Below, one piece after another: positions 24,401 to 35,626 of a stretch of 64,000 nucleotides of DNA (positions are counted from its first letter, which is position 1; every line of letters starts with the position of its first letter). Source of the stretch: Gigantopelta aegis (Eukaryota; Mollusca; Gastropoda; Neomphalida; Peltospiridae); assembly GCF_016097555.1 (NCBI RefSeq), contig NC_054701.1, forward strand, positions 8,610,560-8,674,559. Direction: 5' to 3'. Below the pieces are notes generated by a model. That model worked only from the letters and a program-made list of their open reading frames with translations. It was not told where the DNA came from and made no database searches. The position numbers and the translations under genes were made by a program.

Positions 24401-27400
24401 AAATAGGAATATAGTTTTGTCCTATATAACGCCATCCGACTGCTGTATCTGTTTGCACAGGTGGTACAGGAACTAAGTTACACAGATCACCTGTTCCACT
24501 CTACACCCATGTCCCAAACAGTCAATATTACTATAGAACATTGGCAAAACTTACCCAGAGGATTTACAATTGCGAAATATAAATCGTTTTATGCAAAACT
24601 TGACCAAAGTGTGAACAATTGTAAAATACAAATGGTTTTAATTCTTCTCCAAGTACTAATATGTGAAGCACAACATGATGCACTATAAGTAGGAACTATA
24701 GTAATCGATGGTGTATATACTTTTTAAAGAAAGACAAAGAAATTTTGAGAAGAAGCATTACATATTTGATTGGTATTCATTTGGAAGATGTACTTCAAAC
24801 TTATTTCACGGTTAGCTCTGCCACTTGCCAAATTCACCAATTGCGAATTTTGACAATAATTGGCGAATTTTATTTTAATTTGGCGAAAAAAAAATGTTTT
24901 ATAATTTATATTTTTGTGGAAAATAGCTATAGGTTTTGGATTTTTAAAGATAATTTGGCAGAATTACCCAGAGCTAGCCCTGTATTTTCTGTCCTGTAAT
25001 CTCTAATGAATCCCATTCATCATACTTTGTTTTAGTCTTCTTTACACATTTTCTTTGTGATAGGATTTCGTTAAACATTCACTACTCCTATGGAGTTATG
25101 AAATAACTTTGGTTTATAAATACAGATCCACTGATTAGAGACAGATGCACGTTCAGTCAGTGTATTGGATATAGAAGTCTCTGAGAATTGAACATCGACA
25201 AAACACAACCACTGATTAGAGACGGATGCACGTTCAGTCAGTGTATTGGATATAGAAGTCTCTGAGAATTGAACATCGACAAAACACAACCACTGATTAA
25301 AGACGGATGCACGTTCAGTCAGTGGATTGGATATAGAAGTCTCTGAGAATTGAACATCGACAAAACACAACCACTGATTAGAGACGGATGCACGTTCAGT
25401 CAGTCAGTGTATTGGATATAGAAGTCTCTGAGAATTGAACATCGACAAAACACAACCACTGATTAGAGACGGATGCACGTTCAGTCAGTGTATTGGATAT
25501 AGAAGTCTCTGAGAATTGAACATCGACAAAACACAACCACTGATTAAAGACGCATGCACGTTCAGTCAGTGTATTGGATATAGAAGTCTCTGAGAATTGA
25601 ACATCGACAAAACACAACCACTGATTAGAGACGGATGCACGTTCAGTCAGTCAGTGTATTGGATATAGAAGTCTCTGAGAATTGAACATCGACAAAACAC
25701 AACCACTGATTAGAGACGGATGCACGTTCAGTCAGTGTATTGGATATAGAAGTCTCTGAGAATTGAACATCGACAAAACACAATCAAAAACAAATTCAGG
25801 TAACACATTTGAATGGAAAATGGGTTATGCAAAATTATATATGTGCAAGCCATGTACAAACAAAATGATTTTCTTGTAACTTTCAGTCAGTATTTCTGCC
25901 AAAAAGAACCTTTTGGGTATTGTGCTATGGAACTGAAGGCAACCACAGTCAACAGACGGTATGGGGGCCTTCCCCAGAAAGAAAATAGCTAATGTTTAGG
26001 GATATGGTTAAGAAAATTATATAGAAATGAAAAAAGAAAAATATATGCCAAAATATTTGGGTATGGCGCCATACCCGTTTTATCCTCTGGCAGAAACCCT
26101 GTCAGTAAATTGACTAAATTGTTTTATCACACCTTGTATCTTTTCTTTTATATGTAAAAATTAACTACTACGTTTAGAGAGTGTCTTTGTGATGCTTTTC
26201 CTTACTGGATGAGACATTCTATTACAGTAAACATATGACTATATATCACAGAAAGTTTAAAAAACCTGCAGACTGTCCTCAGATAAAGCATTCTCCAGTC
26301 TCGCTACACGGTGAAGAACATCTGTAGGTCCATCCACATATTTCACTGAAACAGGAAACATTTAAAATAATAACAAATCATTAAACACACAAACACGAAA
26401 TATATCCTGAACAAAGCCCAATATAGAACATCAAAGAAAAGCAATTAGAAGCATTTCAGTGACCGCAGTATGATTCTTCAGAAGTACTACATTGTAATGC
26501 CCTTTAGATAAAACAATGTGCAGGTGTGAACATTTGATAATAAAAACATACATGTAGCCATTTGTTAGATGAAAAATGAAAAGGTAACAAGAATACAAGA
26601 ATAGTGAAAACATGAAACTGTTACCATCAACGAAATGAAGATTTTTGTCATAAGCCTTTCTGCCTTGGACAAGGCAAGCTTCCTGTATATATTTCCTGAG
26701 ATCTATGACAATGATTTCTGACTTGTCTGTCTCTGTCGAATCGGTGTCACCCTCACTTCCCTGCTGGTTAACCGTGACCCTGTTCACTGTATGCCTGAAT
26801 GGTGAGACTTCTGCCTTGTGAGTCATGGCGTCCAGGGTTCTGGTATTTGTTGAAGAATCATGTGGCCGATATCCCAGAACATGGCACAACTCGAGGACAG
26901 CTGGAGAAGGCAGAAACGGAACTTCCCTCATTATGTGTCTGAAATATTCAACACATTTTAAAACCACATACTTTCTTAGTCAGGGATCACCCTGTCCATT
27001 GTCAAATTAGCCAACTGCTAATTTTTATACTGAGTAGATATAGCATTTAATTTTTTCCTAATAAAATACTTCTTAAACTAACCATATTTTAATAATTTCC
27101 AAGGAACTACTCTATATATCTGACAACTGACTGAACCAAAATATGTTCCAGTGTGAGCCCTGCTTAGTGTCAACATACACGGTGTATGAAGCATACGAAC
27201 ACTGACACCAATTGATTGGTTCATATCGCTTGTACAAGTCTGATTTTATGTAACCCATTTGTGGGGCAATATTTCGCACAAATCACTGATCTGTTCAAAT
27301 GTCATGTAAAAATCAACTGAACTGAATTTTGGTTACCTAAGACTTTAAATATAGCTCCCAGATTAAAAACCACTTGTTTAGAAAGATCAAAATGGAAGTT

Positions 27401-30400
27401 ATAACTAATACCCATAAAAACATCCTGGAAAAACAGCTTACTTACCCTGTAGCCTTAAGAAGTTCTGTTACATGCTGCAATATTGCTATAGCTCGTAAAC
27501 ACAGAGGTGTCACTGGAATCTGGTTTACAGATTCTGCTGTATCAGAGGTATGGACTGCCATACTGGAATATGCCGTATCAAGTCCACTAATTTCATTAGC
27601 TTTTTGTATGTTGCCACGGTGTTCTGTTGCCAAACGATTATGCTGATCATTGGAACTGTCATGGCACTGGATGTTTATGACATCATGGTCACCAGTAATA
27701 TCAGGAACATGGTCATCCAGATGACCAGAAGCAGCAGGCATTTTTGGGTCACAAGAAGAGGAATGGTCTGTAGTGTTACGAGTACCAGTGATGTCAGGTC
27801 TGATAGCGCTACGGTCAGCAGGACAGTCAGTGTTTGTGGTGGTCGGTGGACCACTCAAAGAGGCTGGGTCCTTGGTGTTATTACTATGAAGGTTCAAAGA
27901 ATTCAGATCACTGAGAGAGGCTGGGTTCATATTGTCACTGTCATTAACAGTTGCAGGCACCAGACTCTTCATGTCACCAGGACATGCAGCTTTAAGAGTT
28001 GGGTATTTGTCACTACAGTCTGTGTATAGTTTCTCATGAAAGCCTGCTCTGCAGTCATCACCAGTGACAACCAAGTTAGTACAAGTAGCAGCCACGTCAG
28101 CTGAGTTTAACAACACTACATGCGTTTTGCTCTCACTCTGGTCAGTTTTTCCATAGTTGTTTCCTTTATGAAGAACCTTGTTAATCACATTCCAGTAGGC
28201 TTTTGATCTGTCCACAAACAGAACCAGAGCATGGTAGTCTGCTTGACAGACTCTCCGGATTGGCAGTTGTGTTCTTTGACTGTGCTGTACAATATCATCT
28301 TGTAATGCAGAAATATCCTTGAGAAAAAAAAAAGAAAAAAAAGATTCCTGATACAAATGTATATGTACAGTGATAATTTAAGCATCAGTGTTTGCATCAA
28401 GTGGTTGTTGGATATTCCTGTATACATTTTCCCTAGATACAATGCACATGATGGGATTAAATTGGAAACATCTACTAATACACTTTTGGTGAATAGAATA
28501 TTAAATTTAAAAAAAAAAATTCATATGTGCTAATATTTCATAAGTTCTGAACTAACAAATGATTTGGATGAAAATTATTATAAATTAAAGGTAGAGAAAA
28601 CTCAAACAAAAGATTTATGTGTTGGAAAGATGCATACCTGGACCACCAACACATACTGACACTTTAACAAATGAAAAACGCGTAATTTTAGAGTTAATAA
28701 AAAAACATGATTATTCCTGCTAACTGGGGGCAGCCATTTTGTTTTGTTTTTGTGACGCCCGGTGGTATAGCTTGGGGCGAAATGACGTCAGCTCGGTCCA
28801 TCTGCTCTATGCACAGTATAAACAAACACTCTAATTTATGACAAGGCGCTTCGCTTTCATCAACCTGACTTGCAAAACAACATAAATGACTTGGTAGTAT
28901 AATAAACTATTTAACTAAATATATTTCAATTTGCATCAATAGAACGAAATGGCGTTATAGTATTTTTTTTTTTTTTTAAATCTAAAGAAAAAAATGCATA
29001 TTATTAAGCCTGTTGGTAGGATACGTTCGAGCAAAAACGACCACTCATGATACCTAAATGATAATTATCTTTTCTTTGGGACTACGTAATTGGTAAGTTT
29101 TGTGATTTTAGATGGGAAAGTCTACTTAATCAAGGGTTATACAGAATTACTTACAATAATAAAGCAAGACGGCTGATCGATTAGAGGGATGTCCGTGCGG
29201 TTAACACACAATACCCTGTGATCTTAATAAAAGAGGCACGTCTTTTTAATGTGTCTAGACACAGTGTTTGGGGACTGTCTAAATATACACCTGCCAATCA
29301 GGAACCACAGGTACAGGCCTCGGAAAGAAACGACCAATTAACTAAGAAAACACTCCGATTATTATTTCAGTACGTGGGTTAACTTATGTACAAACCATAA
29401 TACAGTTATTTCAACACTTTGATAATGGTGGTTTATTTTGTATTAAATATAATATATAATTGTTGCTGGCTTACTGGGATGACTATTATTACAGAATATT
29501 GCGGTGCATCTGCAAAAATCAGGTATGTTTTGTTTCTTCAGTTCGAAGACTAATTCCTGATGTGACACGTTAGGTATTATGTAACCACCAGCTTGCCAGA
29601 GGGTGTATTCACTGGGATGGTACAAAATGGCTGCGCCCGTTATATATAATAGCCGTCACATTTAACCGTTTTATTAATTAACTATATGATTATACTTGTT
29701 GATATTAAGCAATAATGTGCATTATATATTGTTGAAAATGCATACCAGGTCAAATGCCTTGATTGTCCCCTCCTTTAAGTACTTCTGCCAGAGGGTAAAA
29801 CACAGGGCACAATATTTGACGCGAACCGCCATTCTGTTCGCGTGTTGGTTACGCAAAATTAAATTTACGCGAACCGCAAAATGGTTACGTCATGACCAGC
29901 AAACATTCAGAAATTAAAACTTGCAAACTTCACGATTACAGGACGTTTATTCATGCAGACATACTACTAGTATTTCGACAAAAAAGTGTTTTATTTAACG
30001 ACGCCGCTAGAGCACATTGATTTTTTATCTTATCATCGGCTATTGGACGTCAAACATATGGTCATTCTGACACTGTTTTTTTTAGAGGAAACCCGCTGTC
30101 GCCACATAGGCTACTCTTTTTACGACAGGCAGCAAGGGATCTTTTATTTGCGCTTCCCACAGGCAGGATAGCACAAACCATGGCCTTTGTTGAACCAGTT
30201 ATGGATCACTGGTCGGTGCAAGTGGTTTACACCTACCCATCGAGCCTTGCGGAGCACTCACTCAGGGTTTGGAGTCGGTATCTGGATTAAAAATCCCATG
30301 CCTCGACTGGGATCCGAACCCAGTACCTACCAGCCTGTAGACCGATGGCCTGCCATAACGCCACCGAGGCCGGTAGTATTTCGACAAATGTTTTAGGCTG

Positions 30401-31613
30401 AATTTTAGATCCGAACCCAGTACCTACCAGCCTGTAGACCGATGGCCTGCCATAACGCCACCGAGGCCGGTAGTATTTCGACAAATGTTTTAGGCTGAAT
30501 TTTAGATACTTGATTCGCAGCAAACCAGTAAACAACGTTATATTTCAACAGTTGTAAGTTACAACCAGTCTAAAGTAAATGTTCAGTATAGAGTCGAGCC
30601 AAAAGTTTTAAAGAAATGTGCTCAGACCACTGGGGACTGCTAAATTATCTCCTGCTATTTTATCTAAAGGAATATATGTAGACATAATATTGGATGCCTA
30701 TAATTTTACATATGTTAAAAACAGTTTTAACGTAAACAGGAATCCAAAAGTGTCACAAAAATCGAAAACATTGCATAATGAGCTTTAAAAAACAAACATT
30801 TGGAACGTCACTGTAGTATATAAGTACCATCGATAAAGTGAAAGTAGCGTAACCAGCGCAAAACGAAAAAAGGAATCCCTTCAAATAATTATGTATCTAT
30901 TTCAAAGGCGTAGCGCCCAATACACATGTGTGTAATGCAAAAACTTAATCCGGGAATAGGTCGAGGCTGTATGTAATTGTTCTATAAAATATCCTCTTAA
31001 AAGTGATTCGAAAAAAGATAGAAAAAAAAGCCTCCAAAAAGGTTCAGAATGCTTCTGCAGCGGTTCTGAGTTTCAAGATTTTCACAGGGGGAGGCCTCCC
31101 GAATCCCCCGGCTCGGGCACGCCTTTGGTGTGCATAATGCTAAAAAAAATGTGTGGTTACGCCCCTGTATTTTGTTTCAGTACTGGGGCTGATATTCAGT
31201 TCTTTTATAATATTATTTACTTTAGCAAGCATTAAAAACATTTTTTTTGGTAAAATGTTTTCTTTTGTATTTGTTTTAACTTTATGTTTGAGCTAAAAAC
31301 TATGTATTTAAAATATAATTTCAACGTAATTTTGAGGTAACCAATCAGGTAACCCACGGGTTACGCAAATATAATTCACGTAACCGAACAACTGGTTACC
31401 TAGGTAAAAACCAAGTGAACCGACTTCCGGGTACCTCACATTTCGAAATATTGTCCCCTGAAAACAGGTATGGCACCATACCTAAAACAATGTGCAGCTT
31501 TGTTTTTTAAATTAACCTTTTGAGAAAATTAATTACTCTTAAGAGTCTTATCATTACTGTATGATTTTTTTTAACCCTAAGCATAAACATAAGACATTTT
31601 CTTTCTGGGGCAG

Positions 31614-31648
<35 letters not shown>

Positions 31649-33287
31649 CCCCTGTTGACTGTGGTGCATTCAATTCCATAGCACCATACCCAAAGGTTTC
31701 TTTCTGGCAGAAACACTGATTGTACATGTATACATGCACAAGTATATATTATATCCATGTAGGTCAACAGGCGCCAGACATCAATTTATGGAAGCTACTG
31801 CTGCCACGACAGCCACCAATTTTTCATGATTACAAATATACACACCAGATACAAAAAAGTACAACATACATGTATACATGTACACTATGCCTAGTTTTAC
31901 AAACAGCCTCTGGTACTAGCAAGTAAAAAGATATTCCCATATGGTACCATGTTTGTGCATCAGCAACATGTATCATATGCCATAAATAAAATGAAGACTT
32001 CCACACTTTATATCACCAATGAACAGCTGTATGGTATTTAGAGCTCTATGAACCATGTAGAACAGTAGCCTGGGAATGTGCACGCCTCTGAAATTTGAAA
32101 ATCTGTGACCCATTTATTGGTTGTAAACACAGAAATAAATCCATGTAACCCATTTCATTTTTGCATAACTTGTTATATCCATGTAAATGGTACTCAAAAT
32201 TTTGCGCAAACCAAAAATAGGATACGCAAAATTTAATTTGCTTGAACGTGCAAATTAAAAAAAACGCTCTCACAATTTTCAAAGGACGTATGTGAGGTGC
32301 TGTAATATACCGGTGTAGTTTTTTGATTACTTGAAGTGCTTATTGATGGGTGACAGGTGGCAACATTGTCATGGCTACTGCTGCCTCCACGACTACCACC
32401 ACAAGCTTATGAACAATAAAAATCACTGTAAACAACTTACTGCTTAAATGCAAAAACAAATTATGATAATCACAACTCATCATAACTATGAATACCAGGC
32501 ACATGAACGAAAATGTAGTTTGATACATCTGCTATAAACTGGGTGTCAAACTCAGTTGATGGCAGATGCATCAGACTAAGATAATGATGACTGATTAGGC
32601 GTAAAAAAACAATGTGTTATAGAGTAGGTACATTAGGTAGGACCTTTTTTCCCCATTTCTTTTCTTTTTTAAATCGAATCAAACCAAGAAACCGTGATTG
32701 GCAGAGGTGTTCCAAATCTAGTTTGCTGATTGCAAAAAATCATGGATCATGATTTTTAAAAAAACATTAAAAAAAAATTAATTATTTTTTTTGTTTTGTT
32801 TACATAAAATTAAGGCAGATGGGGAAACCGGACACATATTTTTTTTAGGCCTTACTCAGTAACTACTTAAACTAGTGGTATGATGTCAATTAAATAGTCC
32901 TCAGCCTCATCTGCTGCGCCATATATCATATAATGCATATTTATGTCAAGCACATACCACACTCCTTTTAAATCCCAACCCACCACAAAAGACCCCCACC
33001 AACACATACACATACACACAAGCACAACAAACATAAAGTGATCATAAACAAAACATGGACTATGATGGAGTGATGGACTTGCTGTGTCGGCTTACCTCGG
33101 ATGATAAATCCTCAAGGCATCCTTTTGGTACAATAAAATCGCCATTATTTAAACGTCTCGATTGCCTACAAACATTTACATTTTTGTAATCGATGTTTCT
33201 TTTTTCACAGTAGCCTCTGATAGTGCGCAATAATTCATTTATCATACTCGCTTCTCCCTGTTCGCATATTTCTCTGGGCGCCGCCAT
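15412..33287 (-). CDS. DALRD3: DALR anticodon-binding domain-containing protein 3
   Basis: Thirteen exons, all phases consistent: 33287-33096, 28317-27446, 26938-26625, 26345-26266, 24151-24038, 23467-23388, 22613-22558, 21183-21101, 19951-19822, 18439-18381, 17776-17660, 16147-16079, 15531-15412; 761 aa. ATG lies in CAAGATGGCG, with no upstream in-frame ATG. In vertebrates DALRD3 binds tRNA-Arg and partners METTL2 for 3-methylcytosine at position 32. Recognised by the C-terminal DALR domain (about residues 575-761), with LFVIYNCARLATLF, YPELPSIDNVNFDLLREE, EEWVLLFNY and FARLYLMKAI, and by the N-terminal DNGDFIVPKG-like start. It exceeds the ~540-aa vertebrate protein because exon 2 (872 nt) adds a Ser/Asp/Thr/Asn-rich insert at about residues 120-330. 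Exon 10 ends at a GC donor (GAG|GCAAGT); exon 4 has a weak donor (CAG|GTTTTT). Gene identity is firm; exon 8's donor choice (CGA|GTAAAC) is the least certain. Confidence 0.92.
15588..15715 (-). repeat. SINE fragment in DALRD3 last intron
   Basis: A tail piece (CACCACTAGAGCACATTT) is joined directly to the head region of SINE-A (GGGATCGATCCTAGACCGAC, CCACTGGGCT), with the body deleted. Confidence 0.65.
16417..16756 (-). other. Unassigned open frame in DALRD3 intron, possibly transposon-derived
   Basis: About 113 codons open on the minus strand with no good ATG at its start. The polypeptide (STWYSKQVSLAMKDGEGV, then SAIKPIHARWIMKVMAEF) is compositionally protein-like and resembles the style of transposon-associated proteins, but I cannot name a family. 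It does not belong to DALRD3: the flanking exons 16079-16147 and 17660-17776 join in phase without it. Could be an exon of a nested element or chance. Confidence 0.3.
17872..18062 (+). repeat. SINE-C, 3' truncated
   Basis: tRNA-like head CTCGGTGGTGTTGTGGTTAA with B-box GGGTTCGCAGCCC, then AACGACTCAATGGGTAGGTG and the CTCTCACTAACC body; the GGATATAAGCACGAAAA tail is absent. Inserted between DALRD3 exons 10 and 11, antisense to the gene. Confidence 0.8.
18596..18912. repeat. 18-bp minisatellite, ~17 copies
   Basis: Unit TCTCAGACTCTATTAGTG and close variants (TTACTG, GTATC) in DALRD3 intron 9. Because 18 is a multiple of three, long frames stay open on both strands (TLIESE repeats on minus, QTLLVS repeats on plus). 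Nothing else supports coding. Confidence 0.92.
18943..19192. repeat. 125-bp tandem duplication
   Basis: Two copies starting AAGATCAATGCTCATTGC at 18943 and 19068, differing at about one position, so recent. In DALRD3 intron 9. Confidence 0.9.
20085..20312. repeat. MITE family M (GGTATGG/CCATACC), truncated copy
   Basis: Shares GAGCCATACCCAAATTGTTT, the TAACCCTAAACATAA-type segment and TTTCTTTCTGGGG with copies at 25885-26104 and 31455-31725; here the right terminal inverted repeat is missing. Confidence 0.5.
20316..20617 (-). repeat. SINE-A, near full length
   Basis: Starts with the tail (ATGTTTTATTTAACGACAC on plus) and ends with the tRNA-like head complement (CACTGGGCTACGTCCCACCC). DALRD3 intron 8, same orientation as the gene. 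Confidence 0.85.
22743..23072 (+). mobile_element. LINE 3'-end fragment (reverse-transcriptase C-terminus)
   Basis: A 5'-truncated non-LTR retrotransposon. The 82-codon frame (EIKRRMWRWTGHVIRMP, then GKRKRGRPKETWR and WGLLEKLAKDRQQW) is the C-terminal tail typical of a LINE reverse-transcriptase polyprotein common in invertebrates. After the stop comes a short TAAGTTAAGTAAGTAA tail, as expected for a LINE 3' terminus. In DALRD3 intron 6, antisense to the gene. Confidence 0.82.
23709..23896. mobile_element. Short MITE with 24-bp terminal inverted repeats
   Basis: ACAGTGACACCTGTCTAAAC at the left matches the complement of the right end (TTTAGACAGGTTTCACTGT) over 24 bp with two mismatches; flanked by TA. 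The CAGTG..CCTGTCTAA end is typical of Tc1/pogo-type non-autonomous elements. In DALRD3 intron 5. Confidence 0.75.
24242..24705. repeat. Dispersed ~435-bp repeat, copy 2
   Basis: Second copy of 10533-10970, ending AGGAACTATAGT. In DALRD3 intron 4. Confidence 0.6.
25127..25783. repeat. 81-bp minisatellite, 8 copies
   Basis: Unit starts CCACTGATTAGAGACGG and ends CATCGACAAAACACAA; starts near 25127, 25208, 25289, 25370, 25455, 25536, 25617 and 25702. Two copies carry an extra CAGT, which breaks the frame. On the DALRD3 strand each unit reads as 27 codons (CFVDVQFSETSISNTL...). Copies are over 95% alike. Lies in DALRD3 intron 4. Confidence 0.92.
25885..26104. mobile_element. MITE family M, complete copy
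   Basis: Inverted ends CAGTATTTCTGCCA and TGGCAGAAACCCTG, with an internal perfect palindrome GGGTATGGCGCCATACCC. About 220 bp. In DALRD3 intron 4, immediately after the 81-bp minisatellite. Confidence 0.65.
28585..29778 (-). mobile_element. TTAA-flanked MITE-like element, copy 2
   Basis: Inverted copy of 2140-3328, bounded by TTAA (28585-28588 and 29775-29778). Inserted in DALRD3 intron 1, about 270 bp upstream (transcript sense) of exon 2. Confidence 0.72.
29981..30376 (-). repeat. SINE-D, composite head and tail
   Basis: On the minus strand it has a tRNA-like head (CCGGCCTCGGTGGCGTTATG, B-box GGGTTCGGATCCC) like SINE-C, a unique middle and a SINE-A/B type tail (complement of GTTTTATTTAACGACGCC). 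About 395 bp, in DALRD3 intron 1. Confidence 0.8.
30311..30507. repeat. 97-bp tandem duplication across the SINE-D 5' end
   Basis: GATCCGAACCCAGTACC starts at 30311 and again (as GATCCGAACC) at 30408; each copy carries the SINE head plus ~36 bp of flank (TATTTCGACAAATGTTTTAG). The duplication thus post-dates SINE insertion. Confidence 0.9.
31455..31725. mobile_element. MITE family M, copy with C-homopolymer
   Basis: Contains GGTATGGCACCATACC and ends at TCTGGCAGAAACACTG. Its interior holds a run of about 31 C (31615-31645) at the place where other copies read CCCCC. Confidence 0.6.
32519..32577. repeat. Hairpin-forming dispersed palindrome, copy 1
   Basis: TTTGATACATCTGC and its imperfect complement GCAGATGCATCAGAC flank a ~30-bp loop containing AACTCAGTTGATGG. 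A related palindrome is at 45964-46021. Confidence 0.6.
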
Positions 33288-33435
33288 CTTGTTTACTTGT
33301 AAAATAAGGGAGCGCACTCTAAATGTATTATTAACTGCTACAGGTTGTAATTATCAAAGAAATAATTTCCGTGTCAATGTTCGAGATGAAATATTTACAG
33401 AGTAAAAACAGCTGCGGGTCTGATTGGTTGTAATA
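33288..33435 (-). promoter_or_regulatory. Probable TATA-less DALRD3 promoter
   Basis: Directly upstream of the DALRD3 ATG. A CCAAT box (ACCAATCA on minus, 33422-33429) lies about 135 bp upstream; no TATA box is visible. The site is predicted only from position and this motif. Confidence 0.35.
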
Positions 33436-33557
33436 TGTGACATTTATTATTTGTGAAAATACTGTTATCCATTGACAATAAATAAACTTTTATTTGTTAT
33501 ATAGTTGTTCTTCATTGGTGAACCAGTTTCGGTGAGCATAAGCATTCAGTTTTAAAG

Positions 33558-33830
33558 CCCCTGCGCGTGCTGTAACCTCACCGTGGTGCAGGGGTGTATC
33601 ATTCTCTTTGAGAATGGCCAATACAGCACAAATTGAAATTTTGAGTAAAAGTCAGTATCTATCTGTGATATTTGTATTTTTGCACAGTTCTTTACACTGT
33701 TTTTATTTATATCTTGAATTTTTATATTGATGTTAATCATCACCTTATTTGTTTGCATTACCATAGTTTGACCCCCAATACCCGATGTATTTTTATGGTG
33801 GGGTGTCATTAAACATTCATTCATTCAGTT
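33558..33830 (+). repeat. Hairpin-headed SINE-like element H, full copy
   Basis: Starts CCCCTGCGCGTGCTGTAACC, whose start pairs with GGTGCAGGGG a few bases on; ends in CATTCATTCATTC. The 3' ~60 bp (CCAATAnCCGATGTATTTTT to GGGTGTCATTAAACATTC) resembles the tail of SINE-B. Confidence 0.8.
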
Positions 33831-34620
33831 TTAAAGCATATGGATATTTATAAAAAGACAGTTGTCCAAATAGCTACCTTTTTATTAGTATTTCTACACT
33901 TCAAATGAACACTAAACTGGCCGCTATGTAGCTAAGTTTACCACACGATAGGCCTACATAAGAGGTTGAAAACAGTGCATGCAAATTAAGTACACATAAA
34001 TCCATACGTGTACACATACTATTAAACAAATATCTTATAATAACTTAGTTATTATGTTACTTTATTAAATACTGTAAATTAAATACATGTAGTATAATCA
34101 TTTATGAGAGAAAATATAGACTTTAACCTATTCTACTAGCTATTCTATAAATAGAAAGTAACCATTTAATAAAAAGCTAATCAAGCTAAGTCACAACGTT
34201 ATATTTAACATAACTACAATAATATTACTATATTATTAATCACTAAATCTCCTAATCTCAATTCTTGATTAAAATAAGTAATTAAAACAGGTAGTTAATG
34301 TGTAAACCATGTACAATATGTATTTACCTTTAAAATTATCTGTGAATGTTAGTTGTGCAGTTGATGTGAACAAAAGCTTGTCTTCTCATAAAAGTGGTCT
34401 GTTCTCCTTGAATGTCATAAAGCTTCTGACCAACAGAACAGAGAAACAATGACACTGGGCTTGCAAGAACTGAGTTGTCAGTGAGCACGACCCAAGCACA
34501 GAAAACCAAAGACAGCAGGAAAACAAAGAAAGTATAACCTGACAGAATAAAACTATGTGAACAGTGTTTTAAAATAGTATGTGTGCAGTGAATGTAGTTT
34601 AAAACACCCGGTTACAATAC
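33831..34620. other. Intergenic, AT-rich, nothing recognised
   Basis: No exon, repeat head or open frame with family resemblance was seen. Confidence 0.4.
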
Positions 34621-34623
34621 GAA

Positions 34624-34862
34624 GTTTGCTTTTGTTTAACGACACCACTAGAGCACATTGATTATTTTTATCATTGGCTATTGGATGTCAAACATTTGGT
34701 AATACCGACCCATAGTAATCAGGGGAAAGCCGCTACATATTTTCATTAGCAACAAGGGATCTTTTATATGCACTTTTCCACAGGCAGGAAAGCCAATACC
34801 ACGGCCATTGATCAGTTGTGGTGTGCTGGTAGGAACGAGAAAAATCCCAGTGATACGATGCT
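34624..34862 (-). repeat. SINE-B, 5' truncated
   Basis: Tail (TTTGTTTAACGACACCACTA on plus), body (AGGAAAGCC...GGGGAAAGCC, GGATCTTTTATATGCACTTT) and AACGAGAAAAATCCCA are present; the tRNA-like head is missing. Confidence 0.75.
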
Positions 34863-34952
34863 TAAACATCAGTTTCATTAGTAAATGTCGGCAATAGACA
34901 TTGATTTGGTACAAGAACGTTGACAAAAAGGATAGATTTATTGTTTTTGTAA

Positions 34953-35112
34953 TCCAGGGTTCAACAAATGCTTGAAAAAGTCACTATCCCTCACAAAACG
35001 TTTGGCTGGTGCCCTATGTATTATAGTAATCAAATACAGATGATAGTATCCACTAGCTCAGAAAGAAAATCAACTAACTGCGACCAAGGGCTAGTGAATG
35101 TGTCGAACCCTG
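34953..35112. mobile_element. Candidate short MITE
   Basis: Begins CCAGGGTTCAACA and ends TGTCGAACCCTG, giving 12-bp inverted ends over about 155 bp. Family not assigned. Confidence 0.45.
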
Positions 35113-35354
35113 TGTCATCAGTGTAAAGGATGAAACCAGGCGCGTGTGCATTAGTGTGTAGACTGTGGCGAGCGAAGGTTCAGTGGGAGTACGGGTGGGG
35201 GAGAGGGGGGTCATGTCTCCCGGAAAACATTAAAAGAAGAAAATCTCCTTAGGAACATGTACGGTTGGCCTAAAACACAAAAAATAGGCAAGTCTTTCTT
35301 ACCCACCCCCAAACCCCTGATTTAAAAAAGGGTTATGGTTATCACTGGCGTAGG

Positions 35355-35395
35355 AAGCGGGGGGTGGGGGGGGGGTGGGGGGGGCAAGGGGTCAT
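35355..35395 (+). repeat. G-rich run with quadruplex potential
   Basis: GCGGGGGGTGG-type runs of four or more G separated by single T. A shorter G-rich stretch is at about 35187-35210. Confidence 0.6.
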
Positions 35396-35626
35396 GTATC
35401 CCCACTTTGTAGCAGCAGAGATGATTTTTATATTGTTACTTCCCCCGAACAGACAACTGGACTCGGTGAAGATTGTTTAATAGGGTTCTTTATTCCGGAG
35501 AATAGGTTAAATATAGTCGTAACAAACCCTATAAGCAAAAATGGCATTATGAAAATACATTCACAACTACACATAAATAGTCCTAAAACACCATACTAAA
35601 ACACATTAAAATATATACATTTTGTA

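Noticed and set aside
27550..28029. 159-codon plus-strand frame
   Set aside because: Antisense shadow of DALRD3 exon 2, whose low-complexity composition keeps the other strand open.
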